Shown here: positions 46,670-58,930 of the stretch, piece by piece | Position numbering within the stretch: position 1 is the first letter of the stretch | How the letters are laid out: every line of letters starts with the position of its first letter | Assembly (NCBI GenBank): GCA_027605045.1 | Contig: JAQFWX010000051.1 | Coordinates: 124,001-188,000 of the forward strand | From: Phallus indusiatus | Taxonomy: Eukaryota; Basidiomycota; Agaricomycetes; Phallales; Phallaceae | Direction: 5' to 3' | DNA length: 64,000 bases | Position numbers and translations under genes: made by a program | The notes under the pieces: model-generated | Databases searched by the model: none | What the model was told of the DNA's origin: nothing | Seen by the model: only the letters and a program-made list of their open reading frames with translations

Positions 46670-48749
46670 TCAATACCTTCGACGATACTTCAGCTTCACC
46701 GGTTTTTCAGGCTGGCCGATACCAAAAAGCCGTGATTGAGGTATACTACGCTCGCCTTTATGAGGGACCCTGTCTGCAAGACCGAATTCGAATTGGTTCA
46801 TCAATATGACCGTGACCACCTTGATCATGATCTTGGCCAAACGCTGTCCCGTACAAGTATGCAAACCTATCAGCTCCGATATGTTTGCTTATGATAGAGA
46901 TTTAACCTTTACTGAGACAACATACCTGCTCCCCATCCGATAAAATCGGTTGGTTCCTCCGTATAGCTTCGTGCGGGGTCGAACTGAGACGGATCCGGGT
47001 ATATGGTCTCATCAAGATGAACATCCGAGGTGAGATACAACACGAATCCTCCCTTATCTACTGTTGTGTTGTTCCCAATTCTCTCGAGCGACGTGTGATC
47101 TATGTTCTGTTCTTTAGAACGACTGGCTGAGCTAGCTTGATTGGTCGTCGGGGACAAGTCAAGCGGGTCTCCAACATTCATTCGTGGCACAGCATTGACC
47201 AACACAAGGCGTAATGTTTCTCTTAAGCACTTTTCCAGGACCGGCAAGGAATCCTCCCAGATTGAGAGATCGAGCTGTGAGAGCGTATCAAGGATGCGTT
47301 GAGGAGAGTATGTGGAGGAGTCCTCGTGCGTAGATTGTACATGTTGCTTGAGAAAGTCCTCGACTTCTTTCTCGACTTGAAGCTTCCACTGTGGATGTTC
47401 GCAGAGGAAGATTTGAAGCCAGGGATAGACGCTGCTACTACTCCCTCCGGCGGTGAACAAAGCCATTATGAGGCGCTATATGATACGTCAGTGATCTTAT
47501 ACTAGGAGATGGACTAGGTATGCATACCTCCGCAATAGCTCCATTGTCGATCCCAGGTCCTTCTCTGTCTTCTTCCAACAGCGTTTGAAGGATATCCTGC
47601 TGTTGATCATCGTCCACCGCGAGACGCCGTTCTTCAACTGCTTTGACGAACAGATTATACAGACGTACACCCCCTATAAAACGTTTCGCTTTCTTGTAAA
47701 GTAAAGAAAACGCGCGGAATGGATTCAATAGTAGTACGAAGATCATTGACCATAGTGACGTAAAGGGTTGTATTGGGAAATCAGGTAAACCGTTGGCTTC
47801 TTCGATGGCTATCAATCCAGATATCGTCTCTTTGATTCTGGAAGGATTGGAAAGGATTGCGGACCCCAGGGTAATGCGGAGGATTGGTATAATCAACAAC
47901 TACGGAGAGTAAGATAGAATACAATATCGTCAGAAATGGGTTAACCTACCCTCCGTAACTTGTCAAACGGATCTAAAACGCCTTGTTCGTTCCAAGAACG
48001 AAGTTCAAAGTCAATGTCTTTGAGTATCATCGAAGGATCTGCGACGAAAAGGTGAATGTTTTAATCTCTTTCTCAATGACCGATATACGTTAACACCTAC
48101 ATTTCTCCATGACGTCTGGGCGAACCACTTTCCGAAAGAGCCAAGCGAAAGGTGTTGAAGGCATGAAATTTGGATCATCTTTTGCAGCTGTGCTCTGGGA
48201 CTTCGTTAGAGGAATGATGTTCTTTATCGTCGATGTCTGTTCATTATTATTATAAAGTCAGGGATCATTCATGGTAAGTAATGCGTTCAAGCCTACCATC
48301 AATGCATATCCCATAGTTGAATTGAACCTTCTGTCCGTTAGAATAGTTCGACGGGCGGCAGAGCCAAAAGGTACAAGAACACGATCCTGCGGGATAATAT
48401 CAGATACCGAAACCATGTCCTCTTCAACAAATTGAGCACATACCTCTTGCACCCGGAACTTGAACCAAAGTTTGGTTAACCGCGTCTTCCCAGTAAAACA
48501 ATCCGTGCACGCGACTTTGAAAGTGTAAGCCCAGTTTGAGAGAAAGCCATATGGATCAACGAAAAACGGCGGGCTTCCGAGAGGCCAAGTGTTAGGTAGT
48601 ATATGGACAAACAGCTTTCCGTCTAGTGCATCAACTTCTTCGAAATTCTTAACAAAATTACCTAGTGCTCGAGACTCGACGATGTATCGCACTATGAGAG
48701 CCACAGGAATAACTGCCAGCAATAATATGAGTTCGAACAGTATGAACAT
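46670..48749 (-). CDS. Cytochrome P450 monooxygenase
   Basis: A P450 uses molecular oxygen and electrons from a reductase to hydroxylate small molecules. The first exon (to about 48297) starts MFILFELILLLAVIPVALIV, a membrane anchor for the ER. Later exons carry DDPNFMPSTPFAWLFRKVVRPD, SMILKDIDFELRSWNEQGVLDPFDKLRR and LLIIPILRITLGSAILS. The I-helix reads RLIMALFTAGGSSSSVYPWLQ, with an AGxSS version of the oxygen-activation motif. The K-helix ExxR is CLRETLRLVL. After a GTATGT intron (about 46865-46920) the heme-ligand loop reads FIGWGAGLHTCTGQRLAK, where the Cys is the proximal iron ligand. The protein ends VKLKYRRRY. The loop is close to but not identical with the classical FxxGxRxCxG. Total length is near 540 residues, normal for fungal P450s. 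The substrate is unknown. Confidence 0.88.
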
Positions 48750-48989
48750 TGAACGTTATTGAACAACCTACGAGAGACGTTACAGCTTCATAATCACATT
48801 CACATGTGCTGACATCTTGAGCTGTTTTTAGCCTGAGAGAGGAAGTACTAGAAAAGGGCTTATTTCAGCCAGACGCCCGGCGCAACGTCATGTCATACGC
48901 TCATGAGTCGGAAGCAAAATTAGTGGTTGATAGCAGTACGGTACAGTAATGTCGGGAATTACAAGACTATAAGCTAATGATACCGAGGA

Positions 48990-50278
48990 TTACAAGAGTG
49001 TAGAATAACGATTATGAAGTGAAATAGTGTAAACGAGTGTGATTAATGTTCGAGTTGCTTCTGCTCTTCGTAGCTCGACTGCGCCATGGAACGCGTTCTC
49101 CCACCATCGTTCTTTAGTGAGTGTTCTTCGCCATTCATTGCAATAAAGTTCCTTCATACGTCTACCATCATGGTTAAATCGCCAGTCTTGGATGTTCTCG
49201 AAGAAATCAGGTGATATGCCATACTATTATTCAGAACGTCAATAGCGGAACTACACCGTGTGGAAGGTAACACGTACCCCAGATGTCGCTAAAACTAGGC
49301 TTGACGGAATGGATGACCTGCCCATCTTAAATTCAATGCGTGTTATGGCTGTACAATGAAGAATGCTATCTGCGGGAATAGGTACGCCTGCCCACGGAAC
49401 AGAAGCGAACGAAAAAGAGCCAGAAGATCTTTTAGAATGAGTGTGGGTAGATCGAGGTATATCATGTGACGATGGATAGCTGACAAAACGAGATACAAGA
49501 TACATCTAGATTACGACGGACGTATCATGAACAACGCGCTATAATGGGAAACTTTTGAAGCGCGTACCCATTTGTCATTCCATCCTCCTATAGACGTCCG
49601 GATCTCGAACTCGGAATTGACAGGCATTTCATTTGTAATAGCGTAATAGGTTCCTGAAAACGAATAACACTTGAGGACAGAACGTAGTCTCATGCTGATA
49701 GTCTGATCATACCTCCATTGGCTATCCAACCACCGTCATAATCTTGAAAGTAAGGAAAGTGTTCAGTTTCAAATTTAGATAAAGCTTTGTTATTTATCTG
49801 CGCAGATATCATTATGTTATCAAACACGCGAGGACAAATTTCAGTAAACTCACTTTTTCATATCCACCCTTGTTCAAAAACAGACCGAAATCGCACATGT
49901 CCCGGCAGGCTTGTGCTCTGCAAACTGTCTCATGCTTGAAAGGATCCCCACCAACGAGAGCGCTGTGAACAGCTAAACGTTGCCGTAACAATCTCGTTTG
50001 AACAAAGTCGTGAAGAGTGGATTTCAACTTCGCTTTGACAGAAGGAAAAGACCACTTGGGAACTGTATGAAAGAACTGAGTTAGACCAAGAGGAAATGAC
50101 GAGACATGGGACGTTGGAGCTTACAGAGAGTTTTCCATAGCAACCCTTTATTGTTCACGAGCTTCAAGATATAAACCAGACCATTAATTAATGAAGATAA
50201 CCTAATATTCGTTTCGACGGACACGGTGATGTTATGCCATCTCTGCTGAACCAAAGGCAGTTGAAGGGAAGAAGGCAT
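48990..50278 (-). CDS. HotDog-fold thioesterase-like protein (THEM6-like)
   Basis: The gene has short exons. It starts at 50278 with MPSSLQLPLVQQRWHNI (exon 50125-50278); the next gives FPKWSFPSVKAKLKSTLHDFVQTRLLRQRL and CDFGLFLNKGGYEK. The core of the fold appears as YDGGWIANGG, TYYAITNEMPVNSEFEIRTSIGGWNDKW, VYLVSRFVSYPS and ILHCTAITRIEFKMGRSSIPSS. This order (FEIRT..GGWNDKWVYLVSRF, then a second strand block ending GR..IPP) is that of the thioesterase-like superfamily that includes THEM6. The last exon (48990-49223) is YGISPDFFENIQDWRFNHDGRR. Members act on acyl-CoA-like thioesters, but the substrate here is unknown. It is convergent with nothing and lies behind the P450 on the same strand. 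Confidence 0.65.
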
Positions 50279-51230
50279 AAGGGAGTCCGGTTAACCCATT
50301 ATCCAAGGCTTCAGCTTATATATATCCTCTCGAGAACAAGCTAAAAAAACGACGCCTATCAATACGATTTGTAGTTCCTTTGGTAGTTGGCTAATCAACA
50401 CTTTTTTAGACTTACTCCGGGAGGTTGAGAAGACCGCCTATCAAGTCATAGGTAGAATACGCGAACCGATGCCTTTCGGGATGGTGCCTTTTCGTAAGTT
50501 TATCTATTCCAATGAAATATAGTAATTCATCGCAAAAAGGTCGCGAGGTTCGGAACACGAAGTAGCGGGCCTAGATGTTGGATATTCGCCGGTATTTTGT
50601 AGTTGAGAATTGAGTGTTCTGGTTATTTCAGCCTATCGCCCACTTTGAAAACTGATCACGAACCTCTCGGAGCACTTTATGCAGGCTTTGACTTGGACAG
50701 ACGAGGTGATATTGCCGCTGTCGCTCGCAGGCCGTTTGTCGTTGGAGAAGTTTGCGGAGAAGTCCAGACTCCACAATTAGTCAGCACGCACACCTTTATC
50801 CTATCCTGCCGCGTCGTACAACAGATCTAGATTTCAAATACCAAATACCAATTATCATCGCTGCTTTTGGAGATGACCACCAGAAAATCGAACTTTGAGT
50901 AGAACAACTCAGCCTCAAATTCAGATGGTCACCATAACCATGATCAACTAACTTTCCGGACAGACGTTTACGTTGTGGTGATGTCAAGTTTTATTTGCCT
51001 TTGTTCATACGCGTTGCAGCAACCGTCCGTCGACACAGGAATAATGTTTGTTCTAACGTATAAGGCTGCCGAGGTATAGGATCCTCCTATACATCCTCCT
51101 TGGTGTTCGCACACAACTAATATTTTCATGTTTTTTAGTTATCAGTAATCGCCTCGTGCAAAAGTCAGCTCCAAGCTGATGAGAGTCAATTGGTATCTCC
51201 TTAGTTCCAAAAACTTCAACAATAAAGCAA
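50279..51230. other. Intergenic stretch
   Basis: No supported gene. A 75-codon plus-strand frame at 50603-50830 (LYAGFDLDRRGDIAAVARRPFV) has some coding look but no ATG context or splice partner I can defend. Confidence 0.4.
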
Positions 51231-52566
51231 CATGGAACAACGCATTGATCCCCGCAAGAGAACTGTCGTGTTAAAACGGATTCCTTTCAGTGATAGAGGG
51301 CGATAATCCGCTCTTTGTTCGGGTGACAAAGGGAACCCGCCCTCTTCCTAAGCTTTTACTCCCGAACGACGGCGAACAAAAGAATAGAATTCCAAGTAAG
51401 AAATTGAAACGCGCTCCCGCGACTTGTCATTCATCTTCTACATCATCACTGTGGGACGACTTTCCTCGTACTCATCACCGACTTCCGCGATGCCTGCTTC
51501 TGGCGACGCTGCTTCATTATCACCGGACTTGGAATTAGAACTCTTCAGTCCTTTCTCGGAAAACACCGAGAGTCATCCGACAGTGCATGATTTGCTAGAA
51601 TCACTGAATGTACGTCGTATACCTACTTCTCATCATTTCTTTCACCGACTGTCGGCTTGTTGTTAAGAACTCAGGGCGGAGTAGAGTTGACGAGGAAAAT
51701 CAGGTCCTAAATGAGACCGCAGTCGCGAACCATTCAACCGATGGAGAAATTTTGACTACAGAAATGGCCACTCTAAGTTTACAAGAATCGTACCATGTAC
51801 ATGATCAAATTTCTAAATTTCGCAAGTACTCATCCTTAAATTGGACCAGATCACCTTTCATGCGTCCTTGACAAATTCATCACTGTTACCGGCAATAGAA
51901 AACGAAGACATCATGGAAGACCTTCGTTACTATTCGTTCCAGGATATATCTTATCACGACGGTCATTATACTACGTCAATGTCTTCGTTCGATATAAGAA
52001 CAATAAACCTGTCCACTGATTTCTCACCAATGGTCCAATGCAACTCCTCTGATCCCTCTTTTTTACATCATGATCCTGCGATCGTGTCCGTTAACTATGA
52101 TGCTTCATCAAGTTGGATGGCAAATCTCCCGGCGTCTTATTGTCCTTCAAGTTCCTTGTCTTTCTCCGATGATTCTGGATCTTCGTTCTCTTGTTCTTCG
52201 TCAAGAGACTTTTCCTCATTTGAAGGCAGCATATCGGAAAATATGGACTGTTAGTGTACTTTCAACATCCTCAGTCGAATGTTTTCTTCTTGTCATTAAC
52301 ATCATTTAGATATGGACGTTGATGACCCCAGTCTCCAAATCTGGGCAAACAATTCAACATCAAAATACCAACATCAAACTCTCTTGAATTCTCGATCGCA
52401 AAAACGAAGGCATAGATCTCAACGTGGATCGCTATGTTCTTTGTCTTCTCCGCGGACTACGCTTTCAAAGCTAAAAGCATCTTCCCGACCATATCGGATT
52501 TTTAATCGTGCCCAACGACATCGACATCGTCGTAAACTGCGACCAATTTCTCAAGAGCATATTTGA
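51231..52566 (+). CDS. Ser-rich hypothetical gene, structure unresolved
   Basis: I do not recognise a family. Open frames follow one another on the plus strand: a possible start MEQRIDPRKRTVVLKRIPF (51231), an acidic/Ser-rich segment LSPDLELELFSPFSENTESH (about 51510-51600), then ENEDIMEDLRYYSFQDISYHDGHY (about 51900), a very Ser-rich run SSLSFSDDSGSSFSCSSSRD, and after a GTTAGT intron (about 52252-52310) MDVDDPSLQIWANNSTSKYQ. It ends with a basic Arg/His tail (RAQRHRHRRKLRPISQEHI) at 52566. The last join is sound (GT..AG, in phase). The earlier frame changes near 51290-51550 and 51840-51900 could not be explained by introns that keep phase, so the gene may be damaged or have unusual splice sites. 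Confidence 0.4.
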
Positions 52567-52922
52567 TCAAAATTGTGTTCTCTCAGGAAGTAGATGAATG
52601 AGAAATTCTATATACTTACAATGCAGTGTGCGCGAGCAATTCTAGTCACTGGCGATCATCCCTCCTAGTTAATAACAACTAATATAAGATCGTTCTACTC
52701 ACTATATCTCGCACAAAGTCTACTCAGATTTAAATGTCGGAGTCCACTTTCATCCTTCAGAGACCAAAGGGTTTGAAAGCCGATTCCTGACTTGGGTATT
52801 CATAAGGACTACATAACTCGCCTCAGCTATAACAGCAAAATTCTTGGATTCAGATATAACTATGATGTTGAAATTGGAAGTATTTAGTGTATATCGTTAC
52901 AGTAAGCATTCTCATATGTACG
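52567..52922. other. Intergenic stretch between convergent genes
   Basis: This lies between the 3' end of the Ser-rich gene (plus) and the stop of the PHD gene (minus). It should hold both 3' untranslated regions. Nothing else is seen. Confidence 0.4.
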
Positions 52923-54629
52923 TCAGTTCCGAGGTCGTTTGGCAGTTTTGCGATTCATGGCTTTACAACCCTTACACATCCAATTTAGGGGAACACTTTT
53001 AAGACCCTGACAATCAAGATGAAACTGAAGACGACTCAGTGATGATTTATCAAAAAAAGTAAAAATAATGCTTACTACTCCTATTTCGCATCCAACAGCT
53101 TGGCATTTAATCAAGTCTTTAATCAAGTCTGAGGCATCTGTCCAGCCTCCTGAGTCGTCTTTCGATACACACATCGATTTCTCGCCCATTCCGCAGTCAC
53201 ATATTTCTGAGGGAATACACTTGGGTCAAAATTGTGTCTCCAAGTTAATTGTTATTTACATACCCTGAGAATTATCACTAATCTTTTCTTTGTTGTTGCC
53301 AGTAATTACCTCTTCAGCCGATGACTCAAAGCGTTCCTCTCTGGTGGCTTTTCCGGATGTCATTTGGCATGATAAGGAGCTTGATAACTCGGATATTGCT
53401 CCTGATGGCTCAAATAAAACAAGGTTGGGGTTACCCTTTCGTCGAGCCAATTGTTCAAGGTCCCGTAGTTCTGTTTCGAGTTCACGCACTTTTTTCTAAT
53501 TGATCGTGCGAGAGCCACATCCAGGGAATGTCTTCCGTTACATCTATCAACATCCGCTGCAAAATCCCAGATAACATTTCATTACTGTCCAGCGCACGAC
53601 AGTTAACACATGGATCAGCGTCGCTGAGCTTTTCACAATTCTCCGCGTGCAGCGTCAATTTCTCCTTCTCGCCTCTGAAAGACCAAGGCAAAACAAATCG
53701 GCCGTGTAGATGAAATGGGTATTTTCCGTGAACTGAACGGCCCAGTTCGCTGTGTACCTCAAACCCGTGGCATTGAAGCGGAGAGTCCTTTGTTCGAGTT
53801 GGAATTGCATCATCGTTCACAATTTCACATAGACCATCGGCATCTATAGCATTGGGTGCAGACTCCGGCGTGGTCTCTTGGAACAAAGAGAGTTGCGCTG
53901 AAGTATCAATAGCATCCACATCAATTACCTCAGGCGAGAAAACTCGGAATTCAGAGGTAGCCAATGATGTTGGAGTGCTATCGGAATCGACTTCATTCCC
54001 TTTAATCCTGAGCGATATGTAAATTATAATATAGTGCATCTCAAAAGAAAAGCCGTACAAGTCATTCATAGCATTAATTAAAGGTGCTAACTTCCTTTCC
54101 AATTTCTCCTCAGCAACTCCTTTGGTGATACAGAAGGATACCCAGTTGTAGAGACCATCAGTCCCATATGACCCGGTGCGGATTTCACATTTGATATCGT
54201 GGATCGACTTTCCGAAGCCCAAAAATTGACTCAGAATTGGATCCAAGATTTCCCATTTGTCGCTTGACTGAATAGAGTCAAGCGCGGGTAGTGAAGAGAA
54301 CATGTAAATGAGATCATTCGGTGTCGCCTCCGGAACAGTGGAGGGTAAACGTGCAATTGTATGCTTCAGACGCGCGAGGAATGGTGAAAAAAAGGCCTTG
54401 ACGTTTTTGATCTTTCCATACATAGTTCTCGCCATCGCATCCTGATGTTTAACACTTTTCCGGTGTTGTACCAAGTTACCTTGACCGCCAGTTCCGACTC
54501 TAACGACCTCTCCACATTCGCAGGTGAGGGTGGCATGGCACTATTGTAAAATCGTAAGAGACGCAATGTGTAACAGTGGTTCAATCTCACATCAAACACA
54601 TGGTTTTTTCTGTTTTTTGAGCGGGTCAT
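52923..54629 (-). CDS. Zinc-finger / coiled-coil / PHD-finger protein, apparent frameshift
   Basis: PHD fingers read histone-tail modifications, so a nuclear chromatin role is likely. Exon 1 is 54591-54629 (MTRSKNRKNHVFD). Exon 2 starts at 54540 with CHATLTCECGEVVRVGTGGQ then GNLVQHRKSVKHQ, a Cys/His motif resembling single-finger modules. A long middle region follows, with DPCVNCRALDSNEMLSGILQRM and WLSHDQLEK. At 53490-53495 a run of six A (minus strand) puts the rest, VRELETELRDLEQLARRKG, in another frame. The last exons (GTATGT intron, then a second intron inside the finger) give ICDCGMGEKSMCV, KCQAVGCEIGV, FHLDCQGLKSVPLNWMCKGC, a PHD-type C-x-C..C..C..H..C..C-x2-C array. It ends in a basic tail (RKTAKRPRN). 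A one-base indel, sequencing error or frameshifting must be assumed to read the whole protein. Confidence 0.65.
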
Positions 54630-54792
54630 CTTCGTTGGTCGTCTTTGAGCGAGCGAATGGAAGTGCTTTAGAAGGGTAAATGAGCAAAACCTGTGGTGCG
54701 ATACGAAGAGGCTAGTATTTGAATATATTGTCGTATGGACATCGTCCACATTTGTCCGACGCTCTTTGGACACAATGTGCGGTCAATTCAAA

Positions 54793-54801
54793 GGACAATG
54801 G
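54793..54801 (-). promoter_or_regulatory. CCATTGTCC motif upstream of the PHD gene
   Basis: GGACAATGG on the plus strand, i.e. CCATTGTCC on the minus, lies about 165 bp upstream of the PHD gene start. It is identical to the motif upstream of the three receptors, which may be coincidence or shared regulation. Confidence 0.3.
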
Positions 54802-56278
54802 ACCAGTGCTATCACGGACTCGTAAGCAATGTTTTTGTCCACAGAGGTGACCGACCTTGACTTGTTTTCCGTCTCAACTGGAATATGTAGGTAGAGTACA
54901 TGGAGATTGGTTTAGTGATCATGCCCACATCGACGACCTACCCGATCTAAACGTCAATTCCTGAATGAACAGACCTGAAAGCCTGGGATACCAAAACACT
55001 GTGTTTTGTTCAAGTTTAATGGCTTCTTCGGATTTTGTTGTACTTTTCATGGAGGATTGTGAAGAAAAAGAATCTATATTTGTTAGTCTTGATATTGGAA
55101 TTAAATCCAAAATATGATACAAGCTCGCAGAAATCTCGTTCTCGTCGCATGATGGAAGTCACACTGGTCAGCACAGCTCCGGATTATTCGTGTCGATAGC
55201 GGCAATGCTGTACCCCAAGCTCACCAGTTCAGCACGTGTCTGAAAGGTAATGACGTTGCATAGCTGGGACAACGAAATGCTCGCTGAGCAACACGTAAAT
55301 TTCTTACTATGAATGTTCACATATTGCCACAAGTAAGTTATTTTTTCTCGCAGAGCCGAGAGGACTGGCAGCTGCAGACAGCAAACATTAGGGGTACTAG
55401 ATAGGAAGGCTAAGTCTGCAAGCGAGAGTATAAACGCAAAAATTCAGATAAAAAATGAAATAAATCACAGGAAGTTTGTTATGTGGGGACAAACGGAAAT
55501 GAGTGTAGTACCAAGATTCGAGAAAAAGAAGAAAAGAAAGGGCAGGCAGAGTAACACAACTAGCGCCCGAGTAACGCGTGATGTAACGTCCTCAACGCGG
55601 TCTCCAGAGTCAGACTCATGTTTGACTAATGCAAGCACACGTTAAAAAGTGGTTTTCGGCAAGAAACATGTTCCATCTGTCATCAAAGAATAAGCCACTC
55701 CGAAAGCGGGTCTTTGAGAGTCGAAGCTACAGCCTCCGCTCTCCCCGCTTTCACTAGCTTGGAAGTGTTGATTTCATCCTATAAGAAGGTTCGCTCTTTG
55801 TTTTGTATTTTCTTTCTCGTGGATTATACCACATATTCTAATCTGCACTTTCTTTGATAATGTTTTAATAGTAAAAACGCTTATGCCCACAATTTCTTCG
55901 GACAGGTCTGGGCCGTCTGGCTTCGAAGACACGCGCGCTATCTGTCAATTTTTCATGTTCATTTCCGTTCGGGTCATCTGTAATGCACCCATTGTCATAG
56001 GTTGAAACCGGGCTCAACGGCGCACATGCTTTGCGGAGTGAAAAAATTAGGTGCACAAACATCATGCGGAGAAGATTACGAGATCCTCGCCTTTTGTTGA
56101 TCTTATTATTGTCTTCAAAGAACTTCGATGCTATGGAATAGCCCTTTGAATCGGAATCATGAGTTTATTGCTACCGGTTATTCGCAACTCTTCTCCAGCC
56201 GGTGTTCTCCAATTAGCTCGTGTTCCTTAAATATTAGACCGTGACGTTTCAATTTTCATTGGAGGTTGTTCCTCTCGT
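54802..56278. other. Gene-poor stretch
   Basis: No supported gene. A minus-strand frame at 54919-55122 and one at 55865-56065 are isolated and lack features. Confidence 0.4.
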
Positions 56279-57095
56279 ATGCAGAACAACTCTGAAGGCA
56301 ACTATTTTCTAATTGAGGATCTGAGCTTTCACATATTGAGTATCTTTATAGTATCTAGACTCTACACTCCCTATCAGATCCGCAATATCCTCTGCAAATT
56401 TTTGAGTTTTCCTGCTTTAACAATCTCAATACATCCGTGCCAATTCGGATTTCAAGCGTCCTCGCGTCTCGGGAAACTGAACTTTTGACGCACAATCAAT
56501 TCGCTGTCATCCCCGCTTTTGAATTATTCTCAAAAAATTCTCAGCATTCCATCGGATCATTTCTGCATCGCCTTGCCGTTTGTTTCTGAAAGGGGGTATA
56601 TTGAATCCAATTTTGTCGGTCCAGCTGTTGGAACGGTAAGGCTGAGTTTGGCAAGTAGTATTTTCTCAGTTTCTTGACTTCCAATGGTCTTCTTTAATCT
56701 TATCGGTGACTATCCGTAATACAAGCAATAATTTACTTCCATTTTCAAGTAAATGAGTTGTGTGCGTACTGAATATTATTTTTAGGATCCAGCTAAGGTT
56801 TGGCAGATTGCCACTCTGCTTCGCGGCTTCCCGGTCAGGAACTGCTCAAAATGTGCGTTAAAACACCATAAATCATTTTTCCGATTTTTTTCTATTGAAT
56901 TGAATGAAGCATTTATTTTCAGAATCGCGAGAGCTGACTGACACGCGGATCCTCGGCCCCCATTTGTACCTTAAAAAAACAATGCAACTGCCAGTTATCG
57001 TAATACCGAACGTCGATAATGCTCCTATCCCCTCCCCTTCTTCAGAGTTTGGCAGTCAAAACTATTTTCCTGCGACGCAAACAATATTAACATGA
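56279..57095 (+). CDS. Possible multi-exon gene of unknown function
   Basis: Coding-looking pieces follow each other on the plus strand: THNQFAVIPAFELFSKNSQ (about 56490-56545), then IPSDHFCIALPFVSERGYIE plus SNFVGPAVGT (about 56548-56636) ending at a GTAAGG donor, then DPAKVWQIATLLRGFPVRNC (about 56788-56850), then ESRELTDTRILGPHLYLKK and PVIVIPNVDNAPIPSPSSEF (about 56925-57040), stopping at 57095. The last segments look genuinely coding. The start and the first joins are not resolved, and I recognise no family. A decaying gene is also possible. Confidence 0.35.
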
Positions 57096-57355
57096 CAACA
57101 TGGCAACCAATCTTCCGCCGGAACTGTCAATGTCCTGTCTTATGTATAAAGTATCATTCGGCTTGTCAGTTGCAGTGCTGGTGCCAGACAGTCGTCTCTC
57201 ATTTTAGGGTGTGCCGTGGGGCGGGAATTGACGATCTATTTTGTTCACCGTTCTGGATGATAGAATCCTCGTTTTCGTGGCAGCATAAAATGAACGACAA
57301 ATGCTTCAATTTTTTTCATCATCAGCTGAATCTAATTGATTTCCTCTGATTAAAT

Positions 57356-57919
57356 ATGCACTCTAAAATTGTTCTATTGCTCATCACCACTTTCTTCGCA
57401 GTCTTCGTTACCGCCAACTATCCAGTCACTACTAGTACCACTATCACTGTTACAGCACCGGCTCCAACAGTGACAACAGCCTCTCAATGCAACACTGGTT
57501 CGTGCCTACCAAGCTATTTATTAGTAAGATGAATATTCACTAATATTTTCTTTACATCTCAGGAGAGATTGCTTGCTGCAATGAACTGGAGTCTGCTTCT
57601 AGTGATGTCGTAACCGACCTTTTAGGCCTTCTAGGTATCGTTTTAAGTGATGTCACTGCTTTGGTTGGTATAGGATGCGTTGGGATTGAGGGCGTGTATG
57701 TTCTTCTGTTTTTATTGTACTACTTGTTGTCTCTTACGTTTGTCGTTATTGTTTACGATTTATAGTGGTGTTGGTGGTGGGACTTGCAGTGCAGAAGCCG
57801 TTTGTTGCACTGATAACATACTAAGTGGTCTCGTAAGTTTCTCCTTTTAACCTCAAACTGGAGTTTAACAAATCATTTCTGGTTAGATTAATCTTGGTTG
57901 TAATGCCATCACTTTGTAA
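57356..57919 (+). CDS. Class I hydrophobin 1
   Basis: Hydrophobins are small secreted amphipathic proteins that coat aerial hyphae, spores and fruiting bodies. Proposed exons are 57356-57497, 57563-57695, 57766-57832 and 57887-57919, giving 124 residues. The signal peptide is [21 protein letters not shown] Thr/Val-rich linker ([17 protein letters not shown]) precedes the eight-Cys pattern: [38 protein letters not shown]. The Cys arrangement (single, CC, single, single, CC, single) is complete and the long spacing between the third and fourth pairs is class I. The three introns are at the usual hydrophobin positions. It is the most diverged of three local paralogues. Confidence 0.93.
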
Positions 57920-58930
57920 CAGTGTTACAAGTGGTGACTGACATCTTGGCTTGAGGCATATATTTGACGCTAGTAGACGAATAAAGTGTCTGATTATAGC
58001 GTGTCATATGCTGTCATGTGTTCGGAAAGTCGCGGTGCTATGATTAATGATTATATGCGGCTCCTGCATACGAAAAGGTACACTTAGGACCTCGTGCAGC
58101 GAATGTCCGCGTAGAAATACGTGTAGTTCAAATATTGTGGAGCATCAGAACGACAAGAAAATTGAGGGGCAGTATAAGAACACACATGACTAGGAGTTCA
58201 ATACCAATTTACCGCGGTCGGACTTGGCAGCTGTAATGGTGATTGAATTGCTCGACCCTAGTGTCACTTCGAGCTGGAATAGGGTTGTGCCATGGCATGA
58301 CCCGCATGACATTATCTCAATTTCTCAATATCCGCGATGAAAGTCTCGCAAGGTATAGCCGGTATTATATATGCTAATTCCTTTTCTCCTTTAACCCTTC
58401 CAAGATTGGAAGTTTCGCCTTGAAAATTTGGGCAAGGCGGAGATTGTCGCTGACAAGAAGCACACTACACTCATACATACATATGAAAATTCAACCTTCC
58501 ATGATAATAGAATGCAAACTAGTAATAATCACAAGATCGGGGTTTCATTTGAAGCTAGGCCTTGACAACCCAATCTAACCGATCATAATGATGATTCGAT
58601 ATGAATATGCGAATATTTGATATGAGCACTTTGCGCCAGTGGTCTTGCGAGTGAGGAGTTCCCAAGCTGAATGATTTTTACTTCCGACTATATTCAGATC
58701 TGCCCCTGGGACCCTGAGAATCCGGTTAAAAATCAAGTCCGGGAGATTAAACCCAGACCTTCTGAATATCATTATTATTGAATATCGAATTACGATACAT
58801 GTGCATACATAGACTTGGGGTTGTGGAGTCAGGTCATCTTTTCGCTCCTATCAACAGCATATATACAGTGTTTTGATGTCGAATGTTTGGTCGTTGACGA
58901 GACTTGTGATTATTCGCTCTCCGAGTTGTC
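57920..58930. other. Intergenic stretch after hydrophobin 1
   Basis: This holds the 3' flank of hydrophobin 1 and AT-rich sequence with no supported gene. It lies outside the segment duplicated further right. Confidence 0.4.
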
